This document shows positions 17,211 through 25,547 of a stretch of DNA of 64,000 nucleotides, one piece after another (within the stretch, counting starts at the first letter, position 1; the number at the start of each line of letters is the position of its first letter). Source of the DNA: Streptomyces sp. S.PNR 29. GTDB taxonomy: Bacteria; Actinomycetota; Actinomycetes; Streptomycetales; Streptomycetaceae. The notes under the pieces were generated by a model. The model was not told the origin of the DNA. It ran no database searches and saw only the letters and a program-made list of their open reading frames with translations. The position numbers and the translations under genes were made by a program. The stretch covers positions 124,001-188,000 of the forward strand of contig NZ_JANUQM010000015.1 in NCBI RefSeq assembly GCF_030386795.1, read 5' to 3'.

Positions 17211-17483
17211 TCAGGGATGTATCTGCTCGATGAGACGGATGGTGCATGAAGCGTGGCCCTTGCCGTTCTTCGGCAGGATCCAGAAGGAGCCGTCGCTGTC
17301 GCGTCCCACCACGCGTGAGGTGCCCTTCAGCGAGTCGGGCACGTGGCTCTTGGCCGCCTTGTGCAGCTCGACGAGTGCCTCTTCCCGGGTTTTGTTCACC
17401 GTCCGAATGACCTTGATCTGCCGGTGGGGTGCTGCCCCGTCGGCTGTGACGGTCTCCTCAGCGGTAATCAGCCATGTGGTCAT
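17211..17483 (-). CDS. Hypothetical 90-residue protein
   Basis: The product starts MTTWLITAEETVTADG and has a mixed alpha/beta pattern: an N-terminal strand, a strand QIKVIRTVNKT, a helix EEALVELHKAAKSHV, then SRVVGRDSDGSFWILPKNG and a final strand-helix. No known family was recognised. It lacks a signal peptide and has one cysteine. A strong AAGGAGAC ribosome site lies before the ATG. It is the last of three genes on this strand (candidate secreted amidase, 41-residue zinc-finger protein, this protein), separated from the middle one by 187 bases, so common transcription is plausible. Confidence 0.7.
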   Translation of the reverse strand: MTTWLITAEETVTADGAAPHRQIKVIRTVNKTREEALVELHKAAKSHVPDSLKGTSRVVGRDSDGSFWILPKNGKGHASCTIRLIEQIHP

Positions 17484-17670
17484 CCACCTGTCTCCTTGTC
17501 ACTGGTGTCGGCGGCTCGCACCTCGCGAGCCGGGAAATGCATCCGAGCTCGAGCTGGTCTGCTGGTCAGGCGGAGCGGCGCGACAGTCTCCATGTGCGCC
17601 TTCGCCGTCCGAATGTCTGCGAGGGGGAGGGGCAGGGGCCGGAGCCCCTGCCCACCTGGTTCGGCCGCGT

Positions 17671-17796
17671 TCAGCCGCGACCGTTACACGCCTTGCAGTC
17701 CCCGCTGCCTCGGCAGCTGTCGCACTTCCATACGCCCCGGTAGCCGGAGCCGCCGCAGGTGGTGCACTTGCCGTCACCCTTGCATCGCTGGCACAT
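17671..17796 (-). CDS. 41-residue DnaJ-type zinc-finger miniprotein
   Basis: The reverse strand encodes MCQRCKGDGKCTTCGGSG, a short YRGVWK linker, then CDSCRGSGDCKACNGRG and a stop. These form four C-x-x-C pairs, several followed by G-x-G, as in the cysteine-rich domain of DnaJ, so two tetrahedral zinc sites are likely. The gene was found by reading the sequence between its neighbours and is shorter than usual gene-calling limits. An AGGAAAGGAAC ribosome site lies at the proper distance before the ATG. It sits 54 bases after the candidate secreted amidase gene. It may act as a small zinc-binding adaptor or chaperone; this is inferred from the motif alone. Confidence 0.75.
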   Translation of the reverse strand: MCQRCKGDGKCTTCGGSGYRGVWKCDSCRGSGDCKACNGRG

Positions 17797-17850
17797 GGTG
17801 GTCGTTCCTTTCCTGGTCGGTGTGAGTACCTCGGAGGTGGACGGGGTGAG

Positions 17851-18432
17851 TCAGTAGGCGCGGGCTCGCTCCCAGCCCCGGGAGTTGTTCAGCGAGGTGG
17901 TGAAGTAGTAGTTGGGCGCCTTGAACTTGCCGTCGGGCAGGTAGGCGCTGGTCAGGGCGGGGCTGTAGCTACGGAAGATCGCGAGGGACTTGGTGAGACA
18001 GTTGTTGGTCAACACGGCGTAGCCGTTGGCCTTCATCTGGCGGTACGTCTGCTGGGCGGACGTGAGCTTGCCGCTCGCGGTGTTGATGCATCGGTAGTAG
18101 TCGTAGCGGGCCAGGTTGATGCTGCCGCGCAGCTGCGTCCAGCTGCCGCCCTTGATCCAGCTGCCGTTGTTCTTGCCCGGAGCGGTGTAGCTGTCTCCCT
18201 CGGCGTTCTCCGTCGCGCCCCAGATCCAGTGGCTGGAGTTCTTCGGGTCGCGGATGGCCCATGCCACGTGGCCGGCCCCGCGGGCCCCCTCCTTGTCCTG
18301 GAACAGGCACACACGGCCGAGCGGTGCGGCGTTCGCGGGGGTGGGCGAAAGAGCGGGCGTTGCAGAGCCGATCAGCGCCGCCGCCAGGGCGGTCAGTGCA
18401 GCACGAGGCATGCGTACGTTCGTTCGAATCAC
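17851..18432 (-). CDS. Secreted protein with candidate permuted papain-like fold
   Basis: The 193-residue product has a signal peptide (residues 1-36, ending ANA-AP). Its mature part contains RGAGHVAWAI with His55 and later VLTNNCLTKSL with Cys145. The order His then Asn-Cys recalls permuted papain-like (NlpC/P60 superfamily, YiiX or DUF4105-type) hydrolases, in which a conserved G-H-V/A strand precedes a catalytic N-C helix. Two further cysteines (42 and 115) could form a disulfide. If active it would cut peptide or amide bonds outside the cell. This assignment rests on motif order only. The GTG at 18432 was chosen because GAGAGGAAC precedes it. It is divergent from a membrane HTH-like protein and heads a three-gene strand. 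Confidence 0.65.
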   Translation of the reverse strand: MIRTNVRMPRAALTALAAALIGSATPALSPTPANAAPLGRVCLFQDKEGARGAGHVAWAIRDPKNSSHWIWGATENAEGDSYTAPGKNNGSWIKGGSWTQLRGSINLARYDYYRCINTASGKLTSAQQTYRQMKANGYAVLTNNCLTKSLAIFRSYSPALTSAYLPDGKFKAPNYYFTTSLNNSRGWERARAY

Positions 18433-18543
18433 GGTTTGTTCCTCTCTCGGAGTTACGTGAGTTGCGGGCTTCGGCGGCGCGGCGGAGCGCCGCCGGAATC
18501 GACAGTGCCAAGGGGATCCGAGAGAGGCCACAGCGTCGGAGCG

Positions 18544-18568
18544 GTGCATGTTGCAGTACAACTTGCAC
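18544..18568. promoter_or_regulatory. Operator-like inverted repeat in divergent promoter region
   Basis: Ten-base arms GTGCATGTTG and CAACTTGCAC, separated by CAGTA, are complementary at nine of ten positions. The site lies 112 bases before the amidase-like start and 53 bases before the HTH-membrane protein start, where it could control both. A second short palindrome, CACCGTCACGGTG, lies at 18587-18599. Confidence 0.55.
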
Positions 18569-18620
18569 CTCTGTGACCAGCGGTTTCACCGTCACGGTGC
18601 AAAAGAGAAGGGGTGTTCAG

Positions 18621-19778
18621 GTGGGGGATTCACCACCGTCATTCGAGAAACTGGCCGAGGACTTCGCTGACGCCCTCGACGCCTGGTCCCAAGAGGTGAA
18701 GGTTGCGCTCAACGGACGACCGCAGAAGGTGCTCGTCAATGGGCTGGGCGTCAACCCGGGGAACGTCTCCAGGTGGCTCGGCGGCCGGGAGCAGATCTGG
18801 AAAGGCGGAGCAGCTCTCCCCGGCGCAGGGCTTACTCAGGGAGTCGCAAAGGTCCTTCAGCTTCAAGAAGGCGGGTCCACCCGCCTGATGCAGTTGGCCG
18901 GCCAAGTGGACTACCTACAGGCACAGTTGACGGAGCACGGCAGGGACTGGAGGAAGAGAGCCGGAGATCATCTCCAGAGCCTCACCGGGGCACCGCCTGG
19001 CACCGTCATCTCTCCAGAGGCGCCTATCGGCGCTACGGAGGATGGGAGCGAACCTGCCTCCCTGTCGCCCACGGGCGGCGACCTGCCTGTTGGTCCTGGT
19101 CAACCGGTCACCCAGGACAGCCCGGGCCGGGCGCGCCGGCGGGATCGCATCCCGAAAAAGGCGAGGGTCACTTCCGCTGTCCTCGCCACGCTCGCAGTCG
19201 GCGGCGTACTGGGAGCCGCGATCTGGAACGGCGGCACGTCCGATGGGCCTGTTTCGTCGGCCGGTGGTGAAGAGGGTGCTGGCGCGGAGGGGGGAGCCAC
19301 TGCTGCTCCCGGAGCGCTGGAAAAGGGAGTCCTCGGCGAGGACAGCCGGTGCAGCGCTCCCTTCCACGGTCCGGAGGCAGTCACCTGGAGAGTGTGCGCA
19401 CGTGTAGAGGCAGAGCGCGTCTCCTTCGCCCTCAAGCTCACCAACCAGGGCCGGGCAGCATCCACGGTCAAGATCCGCCTGGAGTATGTGCGAGCCACCG
19501 AATTCCACCCCTGTCCCAAGGCGAGTAGCACCCATTCCCTCAGCATCCCGGCAGGGAGGACCGTCATCACGGATCCCGGGCAGTGCACCGTGCCCCGGGA
19601 AGAGGCGCCCGCCGCGTACCAAGGCGCCGGCTGGGTATTGGCCGAGAACGCGAACGCGGGCTCGTACGAGCTGTCCCCCACCGCGAACGTCTACCTCGAC
19701 CGGGTTATCTGGAAGCCGGACCTGGTGGAGGCGTCGCCCACGAAGAGCCCAGCGCAGGTCGGTGTCCTCGGTGGATGA
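18621..19778 (+). CDS. Membrane protein with HTH-like N-terminus, coiled coil, one TM and extracellular domain
   Basis: Residues about 37-80 (VLVNGLGVNPGNVSRWLGG and following helix) look like an Xre-type helix-turn-helix with the S-R-W-L recognition pattern. Residues 85-120 form a probable coiled coil, 125-180 a disordered linker ending in a basic RARRRDRIPKKAR, and 184-202 one membrane segment. The C-terminal 180 residues have an extracellular beta-sandwich look with three cysteines and strands ALKLTNQG and VKIRLEYV. The architecture recalls RodZ or membrane-tethered transcription regulators, which link an outside signal to DNA. No specific family was recognised. The GTG at 18621 follows GAAGGGG; GTG 18597 is an alternative. 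It is divergent from the candidate secreted amidase operon. Confidence 0.7.
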   Translation: MGDSPPSFEKLAEDFADALDAWSQEVKVALNGRPQKVLVNGLGVNPGNVSRWLGGREQIWKGGAALPGAGLTQGVAKVLQLQEGGSTRLMQLAGQVDYLQAQLTEHGRDWRKRAGDHLQSLTGAPPGTVISPEAPIGATEDGSEPASLSPTGGDLPVGPGQPVTQDSPGRARRRDRIPKKARVTSAVLATLAVGGVLGAAIWNGGTSDGPVSSAGGEEGAGAEGGATAAPGALEKGVLGEDSRCSAPFHGPEAVTWRVCARVEAERVSFALKLTNQGRAASTVKIRLEYVRATEFHPCPKASSTHSLSIPAGRTVITDPGQCTVPREEAPAAYQGAGWVLAENANAGSYELSPTANVYLDRVIWKPDLVEASPTKSPAQVGVLGG

Positions 19779-19942
19779 CCGAGGGGCGGTCAACGGTGCT
19801 CATGTGCCGGTCTCGGTCGACCCATGCACCGGTGTGGTCAACGACCAGTTGGAACTCGCCGGCCATGTCACGGTCTCGCAGTGACAACACCCTGGGTGTC
19901 GATCCGGCAGACCCGCCAGGTGCCCCGGGCCATCAGAGGTCC

Positions 19943-20707
19943 CTACCGCCCTCGGGCCTGCTCCAGGTTCGACTGGTGGATGGCGGACAGCCAATCCGTA
20001 TCCGGCCCCAGACGCGCATCGACCGGTTCCTCTCCTCGCCGCAGCGCGTTGATGTAGGCACGATCGGCGGCGAGGCGGGCCGCCACCTCGGGGCCCTTGG
20101 CAACGGCGCCGTGGCCGGGGACCACGACATCGACGTGGCCGGCGGCCTCATTCAGCCGGTCGAGTGCCGTTTCGTAGGCGCCCACCTGATCGTCTTGGCG
20201 GAAGTCGAAGAGCGGGATCAGGACGTCGGAGAGCATGTCGCCGGCGAGCAGGACGCCACGGTCCGCGAGGAGGATCGCGGCGTGGCCGACAGCGTGCGCT
20301 TGATGCTCGATGATCTCGCCCGGCACGGGGCCGCCGTCCGCAGGCAGCGGGGTGACGAGCGCGATCGGCTCGAGAGGGATGCCGGACGCGCTCTCCGCCG
20401 CCATCGCCTGTGCCCGCTCTCGGGCTTCACCGGCAACGTGGGCGGCGGCCGGGGTGGCGTGACGTGGCACGTCGCCGAACCGGGGATGCCAGAGCAGATG
20501 GTCCCAGTGGGGATGGGTGGAGAACCCGGCGACCACCGGGATGCCGAGCTGGTCCACGTCATCGGCGAGTTGGTTCAATTCGGAGCCATTGATGCCGGGA
20601 TCGATCAGGATCAAACCATCCTCCCCGCGCACCGCGATGGAATTGGCCCAGACCCAATCGCTCTGCCGGACCCAGACACCGTCGGCCACCTGCTTCAGCT
20701 TGCCCAT
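19943..20707 (-). CDS. MBL-fold metallo-hydrolase
   Basis: The 254-residue protein carries the metallo-beta-lactamase signature THPHWDHLLW (His65, His67, Asp69, His70), a later AVGHAAI histidine, LLAGDML (metal-bridging Asp) and VVPGHGAV with the last His. All ligands for two metals are present, so it should be an active hydrolase; the substrate is not predictable. Similar proteins include glyoxalase II and quinoprotein-relay SoxH-like hydrolases. The ATG at 20707 is favoured because TTGGAG lies six bases upstream, whereas the GTG at 20713 would have no room for a ribosome site. It stands alone, convergent with the HTH-membrane gene. Confidence 0.9.
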   Translation of the reverse strand: MGKLKQVADGVWVRQSDWVWANSIAVRGEDGLILIDPGINGSELNQLADDVDQLGIPVVAGFSTHPHWDHLLWHPRFGDVPRHATPAAAHVAGEARERAQAMAAESASGIPLEPIALVTPLPADGGPVPGEIIEHQAHAVGHAAILLADRGVLLAGDMLSDVLIPLFDFRQDDQVGAYETALDRLNEAAGHVDVVVPGHGAVAKGPEVAARLAADRAYINALRRGEEPVDARLGPDTDWLSAIHQSNLEQARGR

Positions 20708-21046
20708 TTCCACTCCAATCGGTTGGTACGGAGCTGAGACTGCGATCCGCGGCCAAATTCATCGCTCTCAGCCCAGGACGCTGCCGCTGACCGGATACCC
20801 GATGATCATTCCGAGGCCGACGCGGTCCGAGAACGCCGCCTTCGCACCGCGCGGCGGCTGCGTCCGGGGCCGATCGTGACGTGGTCAGGCCAGGATGCGG
20901 AAATGGGCATTGGAGCCCATCGACGAATCAGCGGGGGAGCGGGCAGGCTGGCCGCAGGCCGGTCGAGAGCAGTGGCCGCAGCTCATGCTCGGGGTACGCG
21001 GTGACCGACAGCAGAGACAGAGGAATGAAGAGGAAGGCGTCACGCG
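20708..21046. other. Upstream region of the two-component operon
   Basis: No gene is supported in these 339 bases. The right end carries GAGGAAGG, the ribosome site for the sensor kinase. Any promoter for the divergent genes must lie here, but no clear -35/-10 pair or palindrome was identified. Confidence 0.4.
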
Positions 21047-22000
21047 GTGTCCCTGTTCTGGCGGATCTTCGCTCTCAATGCCGTGGTGCTGGGGGCTGCG
21101 ACCGCGCTGCTGCTGTGGGCTCCCGTGACCGTTTCCGTACCGGTCTTGCTGACCGAGGCGATCATCCTCCTGGCCGGCCTGGTGGTCATGTTGATCGCCA
21201 ACGCGGCCCTGCTGCGGATCGGGCTGGCCCCTCTGGACCGGCTGACGAAACTCATGACCACCGTCGACCTGTTGCGCCCCGGGCAGCGGCTGCCGGAACA
21301 CGGCCGTGGCGGGATCGCCGAGCTGATCCGCACCTTCAACGCCATGCTGGAGAGGCTGGAGCACGAGCGGGCCGCCAGCAGCGCCCGCGTCCTGCTCGCT
21401 CAGGAGGCCGAGCGACGCCGCATCGCCCAGGAACTCCACGACGAGGTCGGCCAGAGCATGACCGCGATCCTGTTGGTGCTGAAGCGGGCCGCGGACGAGG
21501 CGGACGAGTCCCTGCGCGGTGAGCTGCACCAGGCTCAGGAGATCACCCGGGACAGCCTGGACGAGGTGCGCCGCCTGGTGCGCCGGCTGCGGCCGGGCGT
21601 CCTGGAGGATCTCGGCCTGGTCAGCGCCCTGACCTCGCTGACCACCGAGTTCGCCACCCACACCGGGCTGCGCGTTCTGCGCCACTTCGATGCCGGCCTG
21701 CCCGCGCTGGATCAGCAGACCGAACTGGTGCTGTACCGCGTCGCCCAGGAGGCCCTGACCAACGCGGCCCGCCACGCTGAGGCCGGCCAGGTGGAGGTGA
21801 GCCTGCGCCACAGCGACGGCACGGTGGTGCTGGCCGTCGCGGACGACGGCCGAGGGACAGGGGTCGCGCGCGAAGGCTCGGGGATCCGCGGGATGCGTGA
21901 GCGGGCCCTGCTGATCGGGGCCACGCTGGACATTGCCTCCCAGCCGCAGGCCGGTACGCAGGTCCGGCTCGCCGTGCCCGTTCCCAGGAAGCAGCCATGA
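21047..22000 (+). CDS. NarL-family sensor histidine kinase
   Basis: The 317-residue kinase has two N-terminal membrane segments (about residues 5-28 and 33-55) with almost no outside loop. A HAMP-like linker (60-105) follows, then a HisKA_3 dimerisation/phosphorylation helix with RRRIAQELHDEVGQS (phospho-acceptor His131). The C-terminal HATPase_c domain has QEALTNAARHAEA (N box) and VADDGRGTGV plus GSGIRGMRERA (G boxes). The lack of an extracellular domain suggests it senses the membrane or an internal signal. The GTG start follows GAGGAAGG. The stop overlaps the next start (ATGA), giving tight coupling to the LuxR-type regulator. A small exported protein and SecDF lie just downstream, so an envelope or secretion stress role is possible. 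Confidence 0.9.
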   Translation: MSLFWRIFALNAVVLGAATALLLWAPVTVSVPVLLTEAIILLAGLVVMLIANAALLRIGLAPLDRLTKLMTTVDLLRPGQRLPEHGRGGIAELIRTFNAMLERLEHERAASSARVLLAQEAERRRIAQELHDEVGQSMTAILLVLKRAADEADESLRGELHQAQEITRDSLDEVRRLVRRLRPGVLEDLGLVSALTSLTTEFATHTGLRVLRHFDAGLPALDQQTELVLYRVAQEALTNAARHAEAGQVEVSLRHSDGTVVLAVADDGRGTGVAREGSGIRGMRERALLIGATLDIASQPQAGTQVRLAVPVPRKQP

Positions 22001-22662
22001 CCACAACCGACACGTCCACGATCCGCATCCTCCTCGCCGACGACCACGCGCTGGTGCGTCGCGGCGTGCGGCTCATCCTTGACCGGGAGCCGGACCTTCA
22101 GGTCGTCGCCGAGGCCGGCGACGGCGCTGAGGCCATCGCCCTGGCCCGGACCCACGAGGTCGATCTGGCCGTGCTGGACATCGCCATGCCCCGGATGACG
22201 GGTCTGCAGGCCGCCCGCGAGCTGAGCGCTCTGAAGCCGGATGTGCGCGTGCTGATGCTGACGATGCACGACAACGAGCAGTACTTCTTCCAAGCGCTGA
22301 AGGCCGGCGCCAGTGGATACGTGCTGAAGTCCGTGGCCGATCGCGATCTGGTCGCCGCCTGCCGGGCTGCGATGCGGGATGAGCCGTTCCTGTACCCGGG
22401 CGCGGTCACCGCCCTCATCCGCAACTACCTCGACCGTGTCCGCCACGGCGAGGAACCCCCCGACCAGGTGCTCACGCCCCGGGAGGAGGAGGTGCTCAAG
22501 CTGGTCGCCGAGGGCCACTCGTCGAAGGAGATCGCCGAGATGCTCTTCATCAGCATCAAGACCGTCCACCGGCACCGGGCGAACCTGTTGCAGAAACTCG
22601 GCCTGCGCGACCGCCTGGAACTCACCCGCTATGCCATCCGTGCCGGTCTCATCGAACCCTGA
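21997..22662 (+). CDS. NarL/LuxR-type response regulator
   Basis: The 221-residue regulator has a receiver domain with acidic pocket LLADD (residues 12-16), phospho-acceptor Asp61 in LAVLDIAMP, Thr in MLTMHD and Lys in YVLKSVAD. The GerE/LuxR HTH (about 155-215) contains LTPREEEVLKLVAEGHSSKEIAE and SIKTVHRHRANLLQKL. All activation residues are intact. It overlaps the kinase gene by four bases and should be phosphorylated by it. Targets are unknown; the downstream small exported protein and secDF are the nearest candidates because they run in the same direction. Confidence 0.93.
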   Translation: MTTTDTSTIRILLADDHALVRRGVRLILDREPDLQVVAEAGDGAEAIALARTHEVDLAVLDIAMPRMTGLQAARELSALKPDVRVLMLTMHDNEQYFFQALKAGASGYVLKSVADRDLVAACRAAMRDEPFLYPGAVTALIRNYLDRVRHGEEPPDQVLTPREEEVLKLVAEGHSSKEIAEMLFISIKTVHRHRANLLQKLGLRDRLELTRYAIRAGLIEP

Positions 22663-22769
22663 CCCGCCCGGCCGTTTCCGCTCCTCAGCGGGGATCTTGA
22701 GGCCCTCGCAGAACAGCTCCTGCCCAGCCGGGGGAGAGACAAGAAGAGAGACAAGAAGGGGGACGGCGT

Positions 22770-23180
22770 ATGGCGCGCTCGTTGCACACCGTTCCCCGCG
22801 CGGGAGGCCTCGGCCCAGCAGCGCTGCTCGCTGTCCTGCTTGCGGTCCTCACCGCCCTGATCGGCCCACCAGCGCAGGGCGGCACCTCCGCCACCGACGG
22901 CGTGTCGCCGGCTTCCGGTGCCGTCCATCTACAGGCCGGCAGCGCACCGTACGCAGACGGCGGGCACTGCGCCGCCTGCGATGTGCTGGTCCGAAGCCTT
23001 CGAGATACCCCCGGCGAGCGTTTTTCGCCGCCGACCTGCGCCACCTTCGCTTCGTACTGCACGGCGTACGGCCCGCCCTCGTCCACCCGCACGCCCCTGC
23101 CGGCGGCGAACCCACCCGCCTCCCCGCACCCGGCTGACCGTCACCAGGGACGGGCACCACCCGCGCCCGCAGGCACCTGA
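22770..23180 (+). CDS. Small exported protein upstream of secDF
   Basis: The 136-residue product has an N-terminal hydrophobic segment (GPAALLAVLLAVLTALIG, about residues 14-31) that is a signal peptide or membrane anchor. A Cys-containing region follows (GGHCAACDVLV, then SPPTCATFASYC), and finally a disordered Pro/Ala-rich tail. The four cysteines, including a C-x-x-C, could bind metal or form disulfides. No family was recognised. The start follows a repeated AAGAAGAGAGACAAGAAGGGGGA purine tract. It lies between the two-component pair and secDF, 68 bases before the latter, so all may share a transcript. Confidence 0.6.
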   Translation: MARSLHTVPRAGGLGPAALLAVLLAVLTALIGPPAQGGTSATDGVSPASGAVHLQAGSAPYADGGHCAACDVLVRSLRDTPGERFSPPTCATFASYCTAYGPPSSTRTPLPAANPPASPHPADRHQGRAPPAPAGT

Positions 23181-23248
23181 CCTTCCCCCTTTCTTTCCGT
23201 TGGCCGCAGCCACTGTCCTGGCCGCGGTGTGCCTGCCGGAGGCCCACT

Positions 23249-25516
23249 TTGACCCGCGCTCTGCGCATCCGAGGGCTGCTCGCCCTCGCTGCTGTCGCCC
23301 TGTCGCTGTACGTCGCCCTCACTGTGCCCGTCCACCTCGGACTCGATCTGCGCGGCGGCACGCAGATCGTGCTGGAAACCCGCCCCACCGCCACCTCCGA
23401 CGCCGACAGCGAAACCACCGACCGCACCATGGAGGTGCTGCGCGGGCGCATCGACGCGCTCGGCGTCGCCGAACCCACCCTCGCCCGCTCCGGCAGCAAC
23501 CGGATCGTCGTCGAACTGCCCGGCGTGCAGGACCCGGCCAAGGCCGGGGACGTGCTCGGCCGCACCGCCCAGCTCACCTTCCACCAGGTGCTCGGCACAG
23601 CCGCCCGCGCCGACGACACTGCCGAATCGCTGCCGAAACGGCCCCGCCCGCAGGTTCTGGCCGACGAGTCCAGCCGGCTGCTGCGTCTTGAGGCAGCCTC
23701 GCTGACCGGCAAGGACGTCAAGGAGGCCACCGCCCGGTTCGACCAGCAGGGCGGCGCCGGGTGGCAGGTCACCGTCGACTTCAAGGGATCGGGCCGCGAC
23801 GGCTGGGCCCGCCTGACCGGCCAGGCCGCCTGCCACCCGGCGGGGGACCCGTCCCGAAGGGTCGCCATCGTCCTGGACAACAGGATCATCTCCTCGCCCC
23901 AGGTCGACGCCTCGGTCGGCTGCGGCTCGGGCATCAGCGGCGGCTCCACGCAGATCACCGGATCCTTCACCGCTGACGAAGCCAAGGAGCTGGCCCTGCT
24001 CATCAACGGCGGCGCCCTGCCCGCACCCGTCGAGACCGTCGAGCAGCGCACCGTCGGACCCACCCTGGGCAAGCAGGCCATCACCGCCAGCGCCTGGGCC
24101 GCCGCCGTGGGCACCGCGCTGACCGCGCTCTTCATCATCGCCGTCTACCGGTTCCTGGGCACTCTGGCCACGGTGGCGCTGGCCTGCTACGGCCTGATCT
24201 CCTACGCCGCCCTGGCCGCGCTCGGCGCCACCCTCACCCTCCCGGGCCTTGCCGGGTTCGTGCTGGCCATCGGCATGGCCGTCGACGCCAATGTCCTCGT
24301 CTTCGAACGCGCCCGTGAAGAGTACGCCTCCCGTAACCGGCCCAGCCCGCGCTCCTCGCTGACCGCGGGATTCCGCGGCGCCTTCAGCGCGATCGCCGAT
24401 TCCAACACCACCACCCTCATCGCCGCCGGCCTGCTGTTCTTCCTCGCCTCCGGGCCCGTGCGCGGCTTCGGCATCACCCTGGGCATCGGCGTCCTCGCCT
24501 CCATGTTCAGCGCCCTGATCATCACCCGCGTCCTCGCCGACCTGGCCGTCTCCCGGCCCTGGCTTCGCCGCCGCCCACACCTGACGGGCATCGCCCACAC
24601 CGGCATCGTCCGCGACCGCCTCACCCGCATCAATCCCCACCTGATGCGCCGCTCTGGGCGGTGGCTGGCCGTCTCCGCGGCCGTCCTGGCCCTGTCGGCC
24701 TCCGGGATCGCCGTGCGCGGCCTCGACTTCGGTGTCGAGTTCACCGGGGGCCGCCTCATCGAATACAGCACCGCCACCCCCGTCGACCCCGACCGGGCCC
24801 GCGCCGCTCTCGCCGACGCGGGATTCCCCCGCGCAGTCGTCCAGACCTCCGGCGACAGCCGGCTCACCGTCCGCACCGACCAGCTGACCAACGCGCAAGC
24901 GGCCACCGTCACCGACACCATCACCACTCTGACCAGCCGCGCCGATAAACTCCGAGACGAAGCGATCGGCCCCAGCCTCGGCAAGGAACTACGCCACGGC
25001 GCCCTCATCGCTCTCGGCAGCGCCCTCGGCGCCCAGCTGCTCTACCTCGCCGCCCGCTTCCGCTGGCTCTTCGGCACCTCCGCGGTCGCCGCCCTCGCCC
25101 ATGACGTGGTCATCCTCATCGGCATCTTCGCCTGGCTCGGCAAACCCATCGACGGTGTCTTCCTCGCCGCGTTGCTGACCGTCATCGGCTACTCGGTCAA
25201 CGACTCCGTCGTCGTCTTCGACCGCATCAGAGACCTGACCCGACGCGAGCCCAAGACAGCCTTCGCCGCCACCGCCAACCGCGCCCTGCTGCAGACCCTG
25301 CCCCGCACCGTCAACACCGGCCTGGGCGCCGCCTTCATCCTCGGCGCCCTGGCCGTCCTCGGCGGCGACTCCCTCACCGACTTCGCCTCGCCCTGCTCAT
25401 CGGCCTCGCCGTCGGCACCTACTCCTCCATGTTCACCGCCACACCCTTCGCCGTCGAACTACACAAACGCACGTAGGCGCGGCCCGGTGCTCGTCGACCC
25501 CGCAACGGGAGTGTGA
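23249..25516 (+). CDS. secDF: Fused SecD-SecF translocase subunit with 3' frameshift
   Basis: SecDF uses the proton gradient to complete export of Sec substrates. The N-terminal SecD half shows HLGLDLRGGTQIVLE, the P1 ectodomain and a membrane bundle with GMAVDANVLVFERARE. The SecF half starts near residue 470 with GVEFTGGRLIEY and contains YSVNDSVVVFDRIRD. The TTG start at 23249 has an excellent GCCGGAGG. After GGDSLTDFA the frame reads SPCSSASP and runs to 25516. The next frame encodes the expected SecF ending, ALLIGLAVGTYSS then MFTATPFAVELHKRT with a stop at 25474-25476. One C appears lost in GCC(C)TC near 25387. So either this is a sequencing indel or the last SecF helix is truly replaced by about 40 unrelated residues. 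Confidence 0.88.
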   Translation: MTRALRIRGLLALAAVALSLYVALTVPVHLGLDLRGGTQIVLETRPTATSDADSETTDRTMEVLRGRIDALGVAEPTLARSGSNRIVVELPGVQDPAKAGDVLGRTAQLTFHQVLGTAARADDTAESLPKRPRPQVLADESSRLLRLEAASLTGKDVKEATARFDQQGGAGWQVTVDFKGSGRDGWARLTGQAACHPAGDPSRRVAIVLDNRIISSPQVDASVGCGSGISGGSTQITGSFTADEAKELALLINGGALPAPVETVEQRTVGPTLGKQAITASAWAAAVGTALTALFIIAVYRFLGTLATVALACYGLISYAALAALGATLTLPGLAGFVLAIGMAVDANVLVFERAREEYASRNRPSPRSSLTAGFRGAFSAIADSNTTTLIAAGLLFFLASGPVRGFGITLGIGVLASMFSALIITRVLADLAVSRPWLRRRPHLTGIAHTGIVRDRLTRINPHLMRRSGRWLAVSAAVLALSASGIAVRGLDFGVEFTGGRLIEYSTATPVDPDRARAALADAGFPRAVVQTSGDSRLTVRTDQLTNAQAATVTDTITTLTSRADKLRDEAIGPSLGKELRHGALIALGSALGAQLLYLAARFRWLFGTSAVAALAHDVVILIGIFAWLGKPIDGVFLAALLTVIGYSVNDSVVVFDRIRDLTRREPKTAFAATANRALLQTLPRTVNTGLGAAFILGALAVLGGDSLTDFASPCSSASPSAPTPPCSPPHPSPSNYTNARRRGPVLVDPATGV

Positions 25517-25547
25517 AGCAGCCGGCGATGGCGGGGGTGAGGACCGG

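Noticed and set aside
19705..19890. Minus-strand frame considered as a transposase fragment
   Set aside because: Only vague resemblance and no recognisable motif; it overlaps the end of the HTH-membrane protein gene.
23141..24898. 585-codon minus-strand open frame
   Set aside because: It is antisense to secDF and consists of Gly/Asp/Arg-rich sequence without family features.
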